Source: Kribbella italica
Lineage (GTDB): Bacteria; Actinomycetota; Actinomycetes; Propionibacteriales; Kribbellaceae
Assembly: GCF_014205135.1 (NCBI RefSeq)
Contig: NZ_JACHMY010000001.1
Coordinates: 1,426,001-1,490,000, forward strand
DNA length: 64,000 bases
Direction of reading: 5' to 3'
In this document: positions 1 to 8,692 of the stretch, in pieces
Numbering within the stretch: the first letter of the stretch is position 1
Layout of the letters: each line of letters starts with the position of its first letter
The notes under the pieces: generated by a model
What the model was told of the DNA's origin: nothing
Seen by the model: only the letters and a program-made list of their open reading frames with translations
Database searches by the model: none
Made by a program: the position numbers and the translations under genes

Positions 1-613
1 CGCCGGTCCGAAGGATGCGGCGCAGGCGTCGACCGACAGCCGGGTGCGGCAACCGCTCGCGGTGGAGGTCGGGGCCGGTACGGCGTACTACCTGGCGGGG
101 GTGGTCGACGCGGGCTGGCGGGGGATCGCGGTTGATGTCTCGCGGTACGCGGCTCGGCGGGCGGCGAAGGTTGATCCGGGCATCGGGTCCGTGGTCGCGG
201 ATGCCTGGCGAGGGTTGCCGGTGCGGGACGGGGTGGCCGATGTGGTGCTGGATGTGTTCGCGCCGCGGAATGCCGGTGAGATGGCTCGGGTGCTGGCGCC
301 GGGTGGGACGTTGCTGGTGGTGACGCCCAATCAGCAGCATCTGGGGGAGTTGATCGACGTGCTCGGGATGGTGAGCGTCGACGGGGAGAAGGAGCGGCGG
401 CTGGTCGAGTCGCTGGCTGGGTTCGAGCGGGTCGAGCAGCGGGTCGTGGAGACGACGATGCGGCTCGATCATGAGGCGATCGAGCAACTGGTGGGGATGA
501 CGCCCAGCGCGCGGCACGTGGATCGGGAGGCGCGGGCGGAGCGGATCGGCGTACTGGCTGATCCGATGGCGGTGACCTTGTCGGTCACGGTGTCGGCCTG
601 GCGGACTGTCTGA
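1..613 (+). CDS. rlmA: 23S rRNA (guanine-N1)-methyltransferase, RlmA/TlrB family (5' end outside window)
   Basis: The reading frame is open from base 2, so the gene begins upstream; 203 residues are visible. The SAM-binding motif reads VEVGAGTAYYLAG, followed by a second strand (GIAVDVSRYAARRAA). The family-typical block FAPRNAGEMARVLAPGG lies in the middle, and MTPSARHV stands near the end where RlmA enzymes have an MTPxAxxx motif. The family methylates N1 of G745 or G748 in helix 35 of 23S rRNA, and the Gram-positive type (TlrB) contributes to tylosin resistance. The N-terminal zinc finger expected in the family would lie outside the window. Which guanine is the target is inferred only from the host group. 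Confidence 0.8.
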   Translation, partial: AGPKDAAQASTDSRVRQPLAVEVGAGTAYYLAGVVDAGWRGIAVDVSRYAARRAAKVDPGIGSVVADAWRGLPVRDGVADVVLDVFAPRNAGEMARVLAPGGTLLVVTPNQQHLGELIDVLGMVSVDGEKERRLVESLAGFERVEQRVVETTMRLDHEAIEQLVGMTPSARHVDREARAERIGVLADPMAVTLSVTVSAWRTV

Positions 614-768
614 TCACCGCCCGGATGCCGGCTCGAGCTCGGCACTCGGGAAGAGGATCAGGTGAGGTCGGACCAGCTCTCGCGCCAGGCTGCCGGATGT
701 GAAGCTGCTGCTCTCCGGCTACGACGCGCGATTCGGCGACCAGGCCTTGGAGCTTGTCGCGAGGTGGG

Positions 769-1434
769 TCAGGCGGCGGTGCTGCTGAGCGTGCGGGCGA
801 CCTCGGAGGCGTGTTCGCCGGCGGTCGTGTGGGCGTCCTGCTCGGAGACCTTGGACAGATCGATGAGCTCCTCCATGCCGGGGGTGACCGGCGCCAGGGT
901 GAGTTCCGCGGCTGCGGTGCGGACGTTCATGCCGAAGACCTCGCCGAAGATGCGGTTCAGGTACGGCGTCGCGTGGTCCCAGCCTTCCTTCGGGGTGCCG
1001 GGGGCGTAGCCGCCGCCGCGGGCCAGGGTGAAGATGACCGGCCGGCCGGCGACCGCCGTACCGGCGAGCAGGTCCTGGTCGGTGAGCAGCAGATCGATGT
1101 AGGCCTTCACGTTCTGGGCGATGCCGTAGTTGTACAGCGGTACGGCGATCAGCACCGCGTCGGCGGCCTTGAACTCGGCGATCACGTCGGTGGCGAGCGC
1201 CTTGGCCTCGGCCGGGTCCGCGAAGTCGGCGCCGGCCGGAGCTTCCGCGCCGAACTTGGCGGTGATCAGCGCGGGCCAGACGCCGGCCGGGATCGGGTGC
1301 AGCCCGAGGTCACGCCGGACGACGACACCGTTCGGGTGCTCGGACTTCCAGGCCGCCTCAGCGCTGTCGGCGAGCGCGCGGCTGACGGAGCCGTCGAGCC
1401 GGAGGCTGGCGTCGATGCGAAGCAGGGTGGTCAT
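769..1434 (-). CDS. azoR: FMN-dependent NADH-azoreductase, AcpD family
   Basis: A 221-residue flavodoxin-fold protein. It starts TTLLRIDASLR, the phosphate-binding P-loop typical of AcpD/AzoR. It also has VPLYNYGIAQNVKAYID and a FTLARGGGY loop, both of which contact FMN in the family. These enzymes use NADH to reduce azo dyes and quinones through FMN. I chose the internal ATG at 1434 because GGAAGG stands directly upstream and the protein then begins on the flavodoxin strand. An upstream GTG would add 24 residues with no match to the fold. It is divergent from a MarR gene, the usual arrangement for a redox-sensing MarR repressor and its quinone or azo reductase target; control by that regulator is inferred. 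Confidence 0.85.
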   Translation of the reverse strand: MTTLLRIDASLRLDGSVSRALADSAEAAWKSEHPNGVVVRRDLGLHPIPAGVWPALITAKFGAEAPAGADFADPAEAKALATDVIAEFKAADAVLIAVPLYNYGIAQNVKAYIDLLLTDQDLLAGTAVAGRPVIFTLARGGGYAPGTPKEGWDHATPYLNRIFGEVFGMNVRTAAAELTLAPVTPGMEELIDLSKVSEQDAHTTAGEHASEVARTLSSTAA

Positions 1435-1494
1435 GTCGTTCCTTCCAGAGAGGGCAACTCGAGGTGAGCTGTCTCGAAGATAGTCTGTGGAGCA

Positions 1495-1520
1495 GAACAT
1501 ATTCAATTCAGATCGTATTC
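1495..1520. promoter_or_regulatory. candidate MarR operator: imperfect direct repeat
   Basis: GAACATATTC (1495-1504) and GATCGTATTC (1511-1520) agree at 8 of 10 positions with a 16-bp period. The first copy is itself nearly palindromic. They are AT-rich against a GC-rich background and lie between the divergent azoreductase and MarR starts. Binding by the adjacent MarR protein is inferred. Confidence 0.35.
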
Positions 1521-1542
1521 CGGGTGGCCTACACCACGTACG

Positions 1543-2085
1543 ATGGGTCTCGTGACCAGTTCATCGCCCGAGGCGAGCACGACCCAGGGGGCCCGCGGCA
1601 CGTCCGTCGAGGCCGACCTCGGTTGGGCGCTCGGCGTGGTCTTCCGCCGGTACGTGAAGCAGAGCGCGCTCGCGCTCGAGGGCGTGCCGGGTGGCCCGCG
1701 CGGTTACCAGGTGCTCGCGACAGCCAACGTCGAGGGCCCGAAACGGCAGCTCGACCTGGCCGCGCAGCTGGAGATCGACCGGACGGTGATGACGTACCTG
1801 CTGGACGATCTGGAGAAGGCGGGCCTCGTCCAGCGGCAGCCGGATCCGGCGGACCGCCGCGCGCGGTTGATCGTTGCTACGCCGAAGGGTGTCGAGCTGC
1901 TCTGCGACCTCGAACGCCGCCTCCGGGCGACGGAGGACGAGGTGATGGGCGGTCTGGATGATGGGGAGCGGCTGATCTTTCGGATGTTGCTCCAGCGTGT
2001 GGCTCGGCAGGCTAATGCGGTGGATCCGGTCCACAATGCGTGCACGCTGGTTGAGCAGGATGACGTGGGGCTTTCGGACTCCTGA
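1543..2085 (+). CDS. MarR-family transcriptional regulator
   Basis: 180 residues. The winged helix is clear: QLDLAAQLEIDRTVMTYLLDD is the helix-turn-helix and GLVQRQPDPADRRARLI is the wing with the MarR hallmark DxRxR. The N-terminal 25 residues are Ser/Thr/Gly-rich and may not all be translated, since a GTG at 1552 is an alternative start. MarR proteins sense phenolics, quinones or oxidants and repress a divergent gene, here the azoreductase. No conserved sensing cysteine is obvious; the only Cys residues lie in the C-terminal half. Confidence 0.85.
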   Translation: MGLVTSSSPEASTTQGARGTSVEADLGWALGVVFRRYVKQSALALEGVPGGPRGYQVLATANVEGPKRQLDLAAQLEIDRTVMTYLLDDLEKAGLVQRQPDPADRRARLIVATPKGVELLCDLERRLRATEDEVMGGLDDGERLIFRMLLQRVARQANAVDPVHNACTLVEQDDVGLSDS

Positions 2086-2107
2086 GGGGCAGGGGCGTCT
2101 GACTACA

Positions 2108-2690
2108 GGTCGGTGGTGATGCGGCCGGGCAGGCGCGCTGTGGTTGAGGCCGCGGCGGCCGGGAAGTGCGGGGGAGGCTGGCGCGGGCGGCGCGGGCGGC
2201 GCGGGCGGCGCGGGCGGCGCGGGCGGGTGCCGCGGGTGGTGCGGGCGACCTGGCGGCTTCGCAAGACGTAGAGCTGCGGTAGCAGGTGGGGTGTGGCTGG
2301 GCGCTGCGTCGGCCGGGAAGTGCCTCGAGGACGACGGCGGTTGGCGGCCGGTGGGTGCGGGCGCGCGCTTGCGGGTGTGCTGGAGGTCGCGCAGGACGTG
2401 GGCGCAGCGGTAGCGGGTGAGCGCGCTAGGAGTTGGGTGGCCGGGAAGTGTGTCGCGGGCGGTGGGTGGGTGGTGTGGGCGTGCTGAAGGTCGCGCGGGA
2501 CGTAGGCGCGGCGGTAGCAGGTGGGGTGGCTGGAGTTTACGGCGGGCGGGAAGTGCGTCGAGGGCGGCGCGGGTGGCAGGCCGGTGGTGTGGGGCGTGCG
2601 CTTGCGGGTGTCCTGGAGGTAGGCGCGGAGGCAGGCGCAGCGGTGCAGGTGAGGGCGCGGCAGGCGGGCTGGGGTGACTGTTTCCAGGGC
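2108..2690. repeat. degenerate GC-rich tandem repeat block without a convincing gene
   Basis: The 629 bp between the MarR stop and the response regulator hold no credible gene. A GGCCGGGAAG-type motif recurs at 2157, 2311, 2439 and 2544, and segments around GCGCTTGCGGGTGT and GGACGTGGGCGC recur between these points. This gives about four diverged units of 105-155 bp. A 9-bp microsatellite (GCGCGGGCG) repeats about five times at 2181-2227. Short open frames here translate to Gly/Ala/Arg-rich repeats that follow the DNA period, so they are treated as artefacts. The first 60 bp resemble sequence at 34859-34920. Confidence 0.6.
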
Positions 2691-2714
2691 CTGGGTGGCT
2701 AGTGCTGGGTTAGG

Positions 2715-3377
2715 TCACTGCAGGGGGACGAAGCCTGATTCGTAGGCGAGGATTACGGCTTGGGTGCGGTCTCGGGCGCCTAGTTTGGCGAGGAGGTTGG
2801 CTACGTGGGTCTTGATGGTCTGGAGGCCGAGCACGAGTTCGCCGGCGATTTCGGCGTTGGACAGGCCCTTGGCCATCAGGCGGAGGACCTCTTGCTCGCG
2901 GTCGGTCAGGTCGTACTGGCCCAGGCCCGCGGGCTTGCGCTCTTGCTGGTCTACGTGGGCCAGCGCGAGGGTGCGGATCGCCTCGGGGAACAGTAGGGAC
3001 TCGCTGCCGGCGACTGTGCGGATCGCGGCGATGATGTCGTCGGGGGGAGTGCGCTTGAGCAGGAACCCCGAGGCGCCGGCGCGGAGGGCGTCGTACACGT
3101 AGTCGTCGTTCTCGAAGGTGGTGACGACGAGGACCCGTGGTGCGGGGTCGAGGGCGTCGAGCAGCAGCCGGGTGGCCTGGATGCCGTCGAGGGCGGGCAT
3201 CCGGACGTCCATCAGGACGACGTCCGCCCCCGTACGGCGGACGAGTGGCAGGACCTCGGCCCCGTCGCCGGCCTCGCCGACCACGGTCAGGTCGGGCTCC
3301 GCGTCGATGATCGCGCGCAGCCCGCTGCGGATCAGCGGTTCGTCGTCCACTACGACCACCGAGATGTCCACACTCAT
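2715..3377 (-). CDS. NarL/LuxR-type response regulator
   Basis: 220 residues. The receiver domain has D11/D12, phospho-acceptor D57 in VVLMDVRMP, T86/T87 and K108. The C-terminal LuxR helix-turn-helix starts at LTDREQEVLRLMAKGLSNAE. It is the partner of the sensor kinase directly upstream on the same strand: the kinase stop and this ATG overlap by 4 bp (ATGA), indicating translational coupling. The target genes are unknown; nothing adjacent clearly identifies the regulon. Confidence 0.93.
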   Translation of the reverse strand: MSVDISVVVVDDEPLIRSGLRAIIDAEPDLTVVGEAGDGAEVLPLVRRTGADVVLMDVRMPALDGIQATRLLLDALDPAPRVLVVTTFENDDYVYDALRAGASGFLLKRTPPDDIIAAIRTVAGSESLLFPEAIRTLALAHVDQQERKPAGLGQYDLTDREQEVLRLMAKGLSNAEIAGELVLGLQTIKTHVANLLAKLGARDRTQAVILAYESGFVPLQ

Positions 3378-4642
3378 CCTTTCGTCGTCACCGCCACCGG
3401 GAGGGTGACGGCCAGCCGCCAGCGGCTGCCGTCGAGGCCGGCCTCGACCGTCCCTCGCAGTACGGCGACCCTTTCACGGATCCCGGCCAGACCTCGGCCG
3501 CCGCGGGTGGACTCGACGTCCGAAGCGGCGGGAGTGGCGTCGACCGGGTTGGTCAGTTCGAGCAGCAGACCGGAGGAGTCGAGGCTGATCGACAGATCCA
3601 CCTCGACGTCGCCGGCTGGGCGGCCGGCGTGGCGGATGGCGTTGGTGAGGCCTTCCTGGACAATCCGGTACGCCTCGCGGGAGACGGCGGCCGGCAGGGT
3701 CGACAGGTCGCCTGAGCGGTGCACCTCGACGGTGATTCCGCCTGCGCGGGTCGCCTCGACCAGGCGGGTGACGTCGCCGAGGGTCGCCTGGGGTGCGGTC
3801 GCGGATCCGGGGCGGCGGTCGTCGCGGAGGAGGCCGAGGACGTGGTCCAGGTCGGCGAGCGCGGCTCGGGCCGAGGTCTCCATCGCGGCGAGGGCGGTCT
3901 CGGCGAAGGCGGGGTCGGTGGCGAGGACCCGGCGGGCGGCGGCGGCCTGGATGGTGACGAGGCTGAGCGCGTGGCCGACGCTGTCGTGCAGCTCGCGGGC
4001 CAGGCGGTTGCGCTCGGCAAGGGTCGCCGTACGGCGTTCGAGCAGCTCGATCCGCTCGGCGGGGGTCGGGCCGAGGACACGCGGGGCGGAGTACGCCAGG
4101 AGAGCGCCGACGAGGGCCGAGAGCAACAACATCAGGACGATGCCGGTCAGGGCCGCGAGGGGCATCCAGAGATCGGTCCAGCGGCCGCTGACGTGGTAGT
4201 CGGTGCCTGGGACCAGTTCGTGGGCGCCGGGGCTTCGGAAAGGGGCTGCGAGCAACACCGCGCCGAAGCCGACGACCGCCGTACTGAGGATGCCGACGAA
4301 GCCGCCGGTGATCAGGTGCAGGCAGAACCAGAGCGTCGTACGGCGGCGTTGGGGCCACGTGCGGGACGGGCCCAGCGGGCGCTCGTCGAACTTGACGCCG
4401 AGGAGGGACTCGACGGCGATGCCTTCGACCTCGCGAACGGCGGGGAGGACGCCCAGGAGGACTGGGGGAGCGATGACCACGATCGTGACGACGATGACGG
4501 TGATGATCTGGGGGAGTTGGAGCTCTTGGATGAGGGAGACCAGGGCGCTGTCTACCAGGACGAACGCCAGTACCAGGGCAGCGCCCAGGAGGAGGTAGAC
4601 CCAGCGCAGGTACGTCGACCCGCGGAACAGCACGTTCGCCAC
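3374..4642 (-). CDS. membrane sensor histidine kinase, HisKA_3 (NarX/DesK-like) type
   Basis: 422 residues starting at GTG. Hydrophobic segments at about 13-36, 44-66, 106-133 and 160-185 give four predicted membrane helices. They are followed by a short coiled linker and the dimerisation domain with phospho-acceptor H219 in RELHDSVGHALSL. The ATPase part shows the N-box (EAYRIVQEGLTNAIRHA) and the G-box (GGRGLAGIRERV). No separate extracellular sensing domain is visible apart from about 25 residues between helices 3 and 4, so the signal is probably sensed in or at the membrane. It is coupled to the following response regulator. Confidence 0.92.
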   Translation of the reverse strand: MANVLFRGSTYLRWVYLLLGAALVLAFVLVDSALVSLIQELQLPQIITVIVVTIVVIAPPVLLGVLPAVREVEGIAVESLLGVKFDERPLGPSRTWPQRRRTTLWFCLHLITGGFVGILSTAVVGFGAVLLAAPFRSPGAHELVPGTDYHVSGRWTDLWMPLAALTGIVLMLLLSALVGALLAYSAPRVLGPTPAERIELLERRTATLAERNRLARELHDSVGHALSLVTIQAAAARRVLATDPAFAETALAAMETSARAALADLDHVLGLLRDDRRPGSATAPQATLGDVTRLVEATRAGGITVEVHRSGDLSTLPAAVSREAYRIVQEGLTNAIRHAGRPAGDVEVDLSISLDSSGLLLELTNPVDATPAASDVESTRGGRGLAGIRERVAVLRGTVEAGLDGSRWRLAVTLPVAVTTKG

Positions 4643-4956
4643 GTGGTCATCCTGTCAAAGACGCGGGCCGTGGTGCTCCCTCCGGCGGGTGAAGCGGGTC
4701 CCCCGGAAGAGGGAGAGCGTTTGCATGACTTGGGTCACAGGCAGTAGTGGGTTTACGTAAATTTGTCGCGGAAGGCACACATTCGTCCCGATCGGACGTC
4801 GCGATCTGCTGTCCGGGCGGGTACGGTCTGTGGTCGGGGCGGGATGCCCGTCCTGACCGGACGTGCAGGGGAAACGGCTCCAGGACGGGCGGCACAAGGG
4901 TTCTGAGGGGACCCGCGCGGTGGACGTAAAGTCCCCGTGAAGTCCCCGGGGGCCGA
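4643..4956. other. intergenic region with divergent promoters
   Basis: This spacer separates the leftward kinase operon from the rightward transporter operon and holds no gene. It has a perfect 10-bp palindrome TTTACGTAAA at 4752-4761, a TGAC/GTCA inverted pair at 4727-4738, and two direct copies of AAGTCCCC at 4929 and 4940. The first two could be operators for the kinase operon. None matches a site I can name. Confidence 0.4.
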
Positions 4957-4993
4957 TTGACCGCTCTTCCATATTTGATGTTTGATCAAATAT
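4957..4993 (+). promoter_or_regulatory. promoter with overlapping GntR/FadR-type operator (23-bp inverted repeat)
   Basis: TTGACC at 4957-4962 and TTTGAT at 4981-4986 form a -35/-10 pair with an 18-bp spacer. A perfect inverted repeat occupies 4971-4993: arms ATATTTGAT and ATCAAATAT, 9 of 9 paired, separated by GTTTG. It covers the -10 element, so a bound protein would repress. The same architecture recurs at 14301-14323 in the same island, which encodes two paralogous FadR-type regulators. Binding by those regulators is inferred. Confidence 0.75.
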
Positions 4994-5012
4994 CGGAGAG
5001 GAGAAATCCAGC

Positions 5013-6035
5013 ATGAGGTTCAGACGTTCGGCCGTCGCTGGGGTGGCGGTCCTCGCACTTGCTCTGGTGAGCGCGTGCAACGACAGCGAGACGGGCCAGA
5101 ACGGGGACACATCCCTCGAGAAGGTCAGCTACCTGACCTCCTTCGGCACTTTCGGCCGTGAGGCCTACGCCTATGTCGCCCTCGAGAAGGGCTACTTCAA
5201 GGACGCCGGGTTCGACGTCACCATCACTCCGGGCAGCGGCACCGTCGACGTGCTCAAGCTGGTCGCCGGCGGTCAGGCGGACTACGGGATCGGTGACTTC
5301 ACCGCGACCGTGATCACGCTGGGGAACCAGAAGCTGCCGGTCACCACGGTCGGCATGGTCCAGCAGAAGTCGATGGCCGCGATCGTCGCCCTGGAGGGCG
5401 GGTCGATCAACCGGCCGGAGGACCTGCCGGGCAAGCGGATCGGCGACCAGCCGGGCTCCACCAACCAGGTGATGTTCCCGGTCTACGCCAAGGCGGCCAA
5501 GATCGACCCGGAGCAGACCAAGTTCGTCGCCAACCCGCCGCCCCAGCTGCCGCAGTTGCTGTCCAGCGGCAAGGTGGACGGCATCGGCCAGTTCGTGGTC
5601 GGCGTACCGCTGGTGGAGAAGGCCGACAGCAAGGGCCGCAAGGCCGTCGTCCTTCCGTACGGCAACCTGCTGCCGGACCTCTACGGCAACACGATCATCA
5701 CCCGCAACGACCTGGCCAAGGACCACCCGGACCAGGTGAAGAAGTTCACCACCGCGCTGTTCAAGGGTCTGCAGGACGCGATCGACGACCCGGCCGGGGC
5801 GGCCAAGACGCTGGCCAAGTACGTACCGAACACCAACGTCGACGTGGCCACCGCCGAGCTGCAGCTGATGAAGCCGTACGTGAAGCCGGACGACTTCACC
5901 GGTCCGCTGGGCGAGGTCGACCCCGTCAGGGTGCAGAAGGTCATCAGCCTGCTCGAGGAGGCCGAGGCGGTCAAGCCGAAGGGTGCGATGAAGCCGGCCG
6001 ACGTGGTCAACGACGCGCTGGCGCCGAAGGGCTGA
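5013..6035 (+). CDS. ABC transporter substrate-binding lipoprotein, NMT1/SsuA/TauA-like
   Basis: 340 residues. It has a signal peptide with lipobox LVSAC and lipidation Cys22, so it should be anchored on the outer face of the membrane. The mature part has the NMT1/THI5-like periplasmic-binding fold: YVALEKGYFKDAGFDVTI, GQADYGIGD and GKRIGDQPGSTNQVMF. Relatives bind sulfonates, taurine, nitrate, pyrimidine precursors or aromatic acids; the ligand cannot be read from sequence. A strong GGAGAGGAG ribosome site precedes the ATG. It is the first gene of the catabolic operon and lies under the inverted-repeat operator. Confidence 0.9.
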   Translation: MRFRRSAVAGVAVLALALVSACNDSETGQNGDTSLEKVSYLTSFGTFGREAYAYVALEKGYFKDAGFDVTITPGSGTVDVLKLVAGGQADYGIGDFTATVITLGNQKLPVTTVGMVQQKSMAAIVALEGGSINRPEDLPGKRIGDQPGSTNQVMFPVYAKAAKIDPEQTKFVANPPPQLPQLLSSGKVDGIGQFVVGVPLVEKADSKGRKAVVLPYGNLLPDLYGNTIITRNDLAKDHPDQVKKFTTALFKGLQDAIDDPAGAAKTLAKYVPNTNVDVATAELQLMKPYVKPDDFTGPLGEVDPVRVQKVISLLEEAEAVKPKGAMKPADVVNDALAPKG

Positions 6036-6036
6036 C

Positions 6037-6828
6037 ATGATCGAGCTGGACGGAGTGGGTCAGGTCTTCGAAGGGCGCGGCGGCCAGGTCCAGGCGCTCG
6101 ACGCGATCGACCTGCACGTCCGGCAGAACGAGTTCGTCACGCTGATCGGCCGGTCGGGGTGTGGCAAGTCCACACTCCTCCGGCTGATCGCGGGGCTGCT
6201 CCCACCGACGTACGGCGCGGTCACGGTGGCGGGCGAGCCCGTCACCGGGCCGCGGCGGGACGTGTCGTTCATGTTCCAGCGCCCGGCGCTGCTGCCGTGG
6301 CGCTCGGTGCTGTCGAACGTGATGCTCCCGGTCGAGATCTCCGGCGACGACACCGGCCGCAAGGAGTACAAGGAACGCGCTCACGAGCTGCTCGAGCTGG
6401 TCGGCCTGTCCGGCTTCGAGAAGCGGCTGCCGCACGAGCTGTCCGGCGGCATGCAGCAGCGGGTCTCGCTGTGCCGGTCGCTGATCCGCCGGCCGCAGGT
6501 GATGCTGATGGACGAGCCGTTCTCGGCGCTCGACGCGCTGACCCGGACGGAGCTGTCGGAGGAGCTGCAGCGGATCCAGATGGAGCTGGCCACCACGATC
6601 GTGTTCGTCACGCACTCGATCGAGGAGGCCGTGCTGCTGGCCGACCGGGTCGTCGTCCTGACCCCTCGCCCCGGCCGGCTGCGTGAGGTGGTCGAGATCG
6701 ACATCCCGCGGCCGCGCAGCCTGGGCACCAACGCGCACCTGACCGAGGTGGCGCAGATCAGCGGCCGCCTGCACGGACTGCTGGCCGAGAAGACGCACCC
6801 GGTCGACGCCCCCGAGGCGACGCGATGA
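6037..6828 (+). CDS. ABC transporter ATP-binding protein, SsuB/TauB family
   Basis: 263 residues. It has Walker A GRSGCGKST, Q-loop FMFQRPALLPW, signature LSGGMQQR, Walker B VMLMDEPFSALD and H-loop FVTHSIEEAV. The PALLPW form of the Q-loop is typical of importers for nitrate, sulfonate or taurine. It starts 2 bp after the binding-protein stop and overlaps the permease gene by 4 bp, so one transcript makes the whole importer. Confidence 0.93.
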   Translation: MIELDGVGQVFEGRGGQVQALDAIDLHVRQNEFVTLIGRSGCGKSTLLRLIAGLLPPTYGAVTVAGEPVTGPRRDVSFMFQRPALLPWRSVLSNVMLPVEISGDDTGRKEYKERAHELLELVGLSGFEKRLPHELSGGMQQRVSLCRSLIRRPQVMLMDEPFSALDALTRTELSEELQRIQMELATTIVFVTHSIEEAVLLADRVVVLTPRPGRLREVVEIDIPRPRSLGTNAHLTEVAQISGRLHGLLAEKTHPVDAPEATR

Positions 6829-7607
6829 GCCGTCGCTCGTCGTGGCTGACCACCTCCCGGACCAGCGCGATCCTGCTGCCGGTCGTCGGAGTGTTCGTCG
6901 CGATCGCACTGTGGTGGCTGGCGATCGTTGCGTTCGGCATCGAGCAGTTCCTGCTGCCCAGCCCGTCCGACGTCCTGAAGCGCTTCCTGGAGCAGCCGGG
7001 CTACCTGCTGCAGCAGACCGTGGTCTCGCTGGTCGAGGCGCTGACCGGGTTCGGCCTGGCGATCGTGATCGGGGTCCCGATCGCGCTGCTGATCGTCCGC
7101 TCCGCGATCCTCGAACGCCTGGTCTACCCGCTGCTGCTGGCGGTGAACGCGATCCCCAAGGTCGCGATCGCGCCGCTGCTGGTGATCTGGATGGGCTTCG
7201 GCCAGGTCCCCAAGATGGCGATGGCGCTGCTGGTCTGCTTCTTCCCGATCGTGATCTCGACCGCGCAGGGGATGAAGTCGACCCCGGCCGAGCTGGTCGA
7301 GCTGCTCCGGTCGCTGAAGGCCAGCCGGACCCAGGAGTTCTTCAAGCTCCGGCTGACCTACGCGCTGCCGCAGATCTTCACGGGGCTCAAGGTGGCGATC
7401 TCGCTGGCCGTGATCGGCGCGGTGATCGGTGAGTTCGCCAACTCCACCGAGGGTCTGGGCTACGTGATCTGGAACTCCGGCGCCTCGGCCGACACCCCGC
7501 TGGCGTTCGCCGCGATCGGCCTGCTGTCGATCATGAGCATCATCTTGTTCTACCTCCTGGTCCTGCTGGAGCACCTGCTGCTGCCGTGGGCCGAGGAGAC
7601 CCGGTGA
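6825..7607 (+). CDS. ABC transporter permease, SsuC/TauC-like
   Basis: 260 residues with about six membrane helices. It has the EAA-type coupling loop around ELVELLRSLKASRTQEFFKLRL and the family ending of conserved small residues (EFANSTEGLGYVIW). With a single permease gene the transporter would work as a homodimer. It overlaps the ATPase stop (ATGA), and the next gene overlaps its own stop (GTGA). Confidence 0.92.
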   Translation: MSRRSSWLTTSRTSAILLPVVGVFVAIALWWLAIVAFGIEQFLLPSPSDVLKRFLEQPGYLLQQTVVSLVEALTGFGLAIVIGVPIALLIVRSAILERLVYPLLLAVNAIPKVAIAPLLVIWMGFGQVPKMAMALLVCFFPIVISTAQGMKSTPAELVELLRSLKASRTQEFFKLRLTYALPQIFTGLKVAISLAVIGAVIGEFANSTEGLGYVIWNSGASADTPLAFAAIGLLSIMSIILFYLLVLLEHLLLPWAEETR

Positions 7608-8692
7608 CGACCCAGGCGTCGGACGCCGACCGGCGCGTGCTGGTCCGTCCGGCCTGGCTGGAGGCGACCGTCTCCGCGGTGTTCACCGCGCTCGGCTTCG
7701 AGCCCGCCGACGCGGCCCAGATCGCGCACTCGCTGGTCGAGGCGGATCTGCGCGGGGTCAGCTCGCACGGCATCATGCTCGTCCCGATGTACGTCGAACG
7801 GCTGAACGCCGGGGGAGTCACCCGGGAACGCGAGCTGGACGTCCTGCACGACGCGGGCGCCGCGATCGTCGCCGACGCGCGCGGCGGGATGGGTCAGCTG
7901 TCCAGCCCACAGGCGATGGGACTCGCGATCGACCGGGCCGGCCGGTACGGGATCGGGCTGGTCTCGGTCCGCAACGCGCACCACTTCGGTGCCGCCAGCC
8001 GCTGGGCCGTCCAGGCCGCCGACGCCGGGTGCCTCGGGATCGCGATGTCGAACACGACGCCGCTGATGCCCGCGCCGGGTGGCGCCGAACGGATCGTCGG
8101 CAACAACCCGCTGGCGATCGCCGTCCCGACGCAGGCCGGCGCGGAGATCGTGCTGGACATGGCCCTGTCGGCCGTTGCCCTGGGCAAGATCCGGCTGGCG
8201 GCGTCGGCCGGGCGGTCGATCCCGGACACCTGGGCGACCGATCCGTCCGGCGTACCGACGACCGATCCCGAGGCCGCCGTCCTGGGCATGCTGCTGCCGG
8301 CCGCGGGCCACAAGGGCTTCGGGCTGGCCCTGATGATCGACGTCCTGACCGGCGTACTGAGTGGTGGCGGCTGGGGGGACCAGGTTCGGCCGTTGTACCG
8401 CGAACCTGACCGGCCGAACGACTGCGCGCACCTGTTCCTCGCGATCGACCCGGAACTGCTGGGTGGCATCGAGGGGTTCCGGCAGCGGTCGTCGGCGCTG
8501 GCCGAGCGGGTTCGCGGCAGCGCGACCGCGCCCGGCGTCGACAGGTTGTACCTGCCGGGCGAGATCGAGGCGGATCGTGCCCGGCAGCAGCGGCGGACCG
8601 GGGTCCTGATCGAGCGGTCGGGTCTGGACGGTCTGCTGGCGGCGGCCCGCGCGGTGGGCGCCGTGGTTCCGACCGGAGGGGTGCAGAACTGA
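7604..8692 (+). CDS. Ldh2-family (malate/L-lactate/ureidoglycolate dehydrogenase type) NAD(P)-dependent oxidoreductase
   Basis: 362 residues. Family motifs are the N-terminal RGVSSHGIMLVPMYV (substrate Ser-His), VRNAHHFGAAS and the nucleotide-binding GGAERIVGNNPLAIAVPT. GHKGFGLALMIDVLTGVLSG lies in the C-terminal half. This family reduces 2-oxo acids or oxidises 2-hydroxy acids and uses NAD(P) in a non-Rossmann fold. I chose GTG 7604, which overlaps the permease stop. In this operon it probably handles a 2-oxo or 2-hydroxy acid intermediate; the exact substrate is unknown. Confidence 0.85.
   Translation: MTTQASDADRRVLVRPAWLEATVSAVFTALGFEPADAAQIAHSLVEADLRGVSSHGIMLVPMYVERLNAGGVTRERELDVLHDAGAAIVADARGGMGQLSSPQAMGLAIDRAGRYGIGLVSVRNAHHFGAASRWAVQAADAGCLGIAMSNTTPLMPAPGGAERIVGNNPLAIAVPTQAGAEIVLDMALSAVALGKIRLAASAGRSIPDTWATDPSGVPTTDPEAAVLGMLLPAAGHKGFGLALMIDVLTGVLSGGGWGDQVRPLYREPDRPNDCAHLFLAIDPELLGGIEGFRQRSSALAERVRGSATAPGVDRLYLPGEIEADRARQQRRTGVLIERSGLDGLLAAARAVGAVVPTGGVQN

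Noticed and set aside
2144-2702. Several Gly/Ala/Arg-rich open frames in the repeat block
   Set aside because: Their amino-acid repeats follow the DNA repeat period and no frame is favoured.
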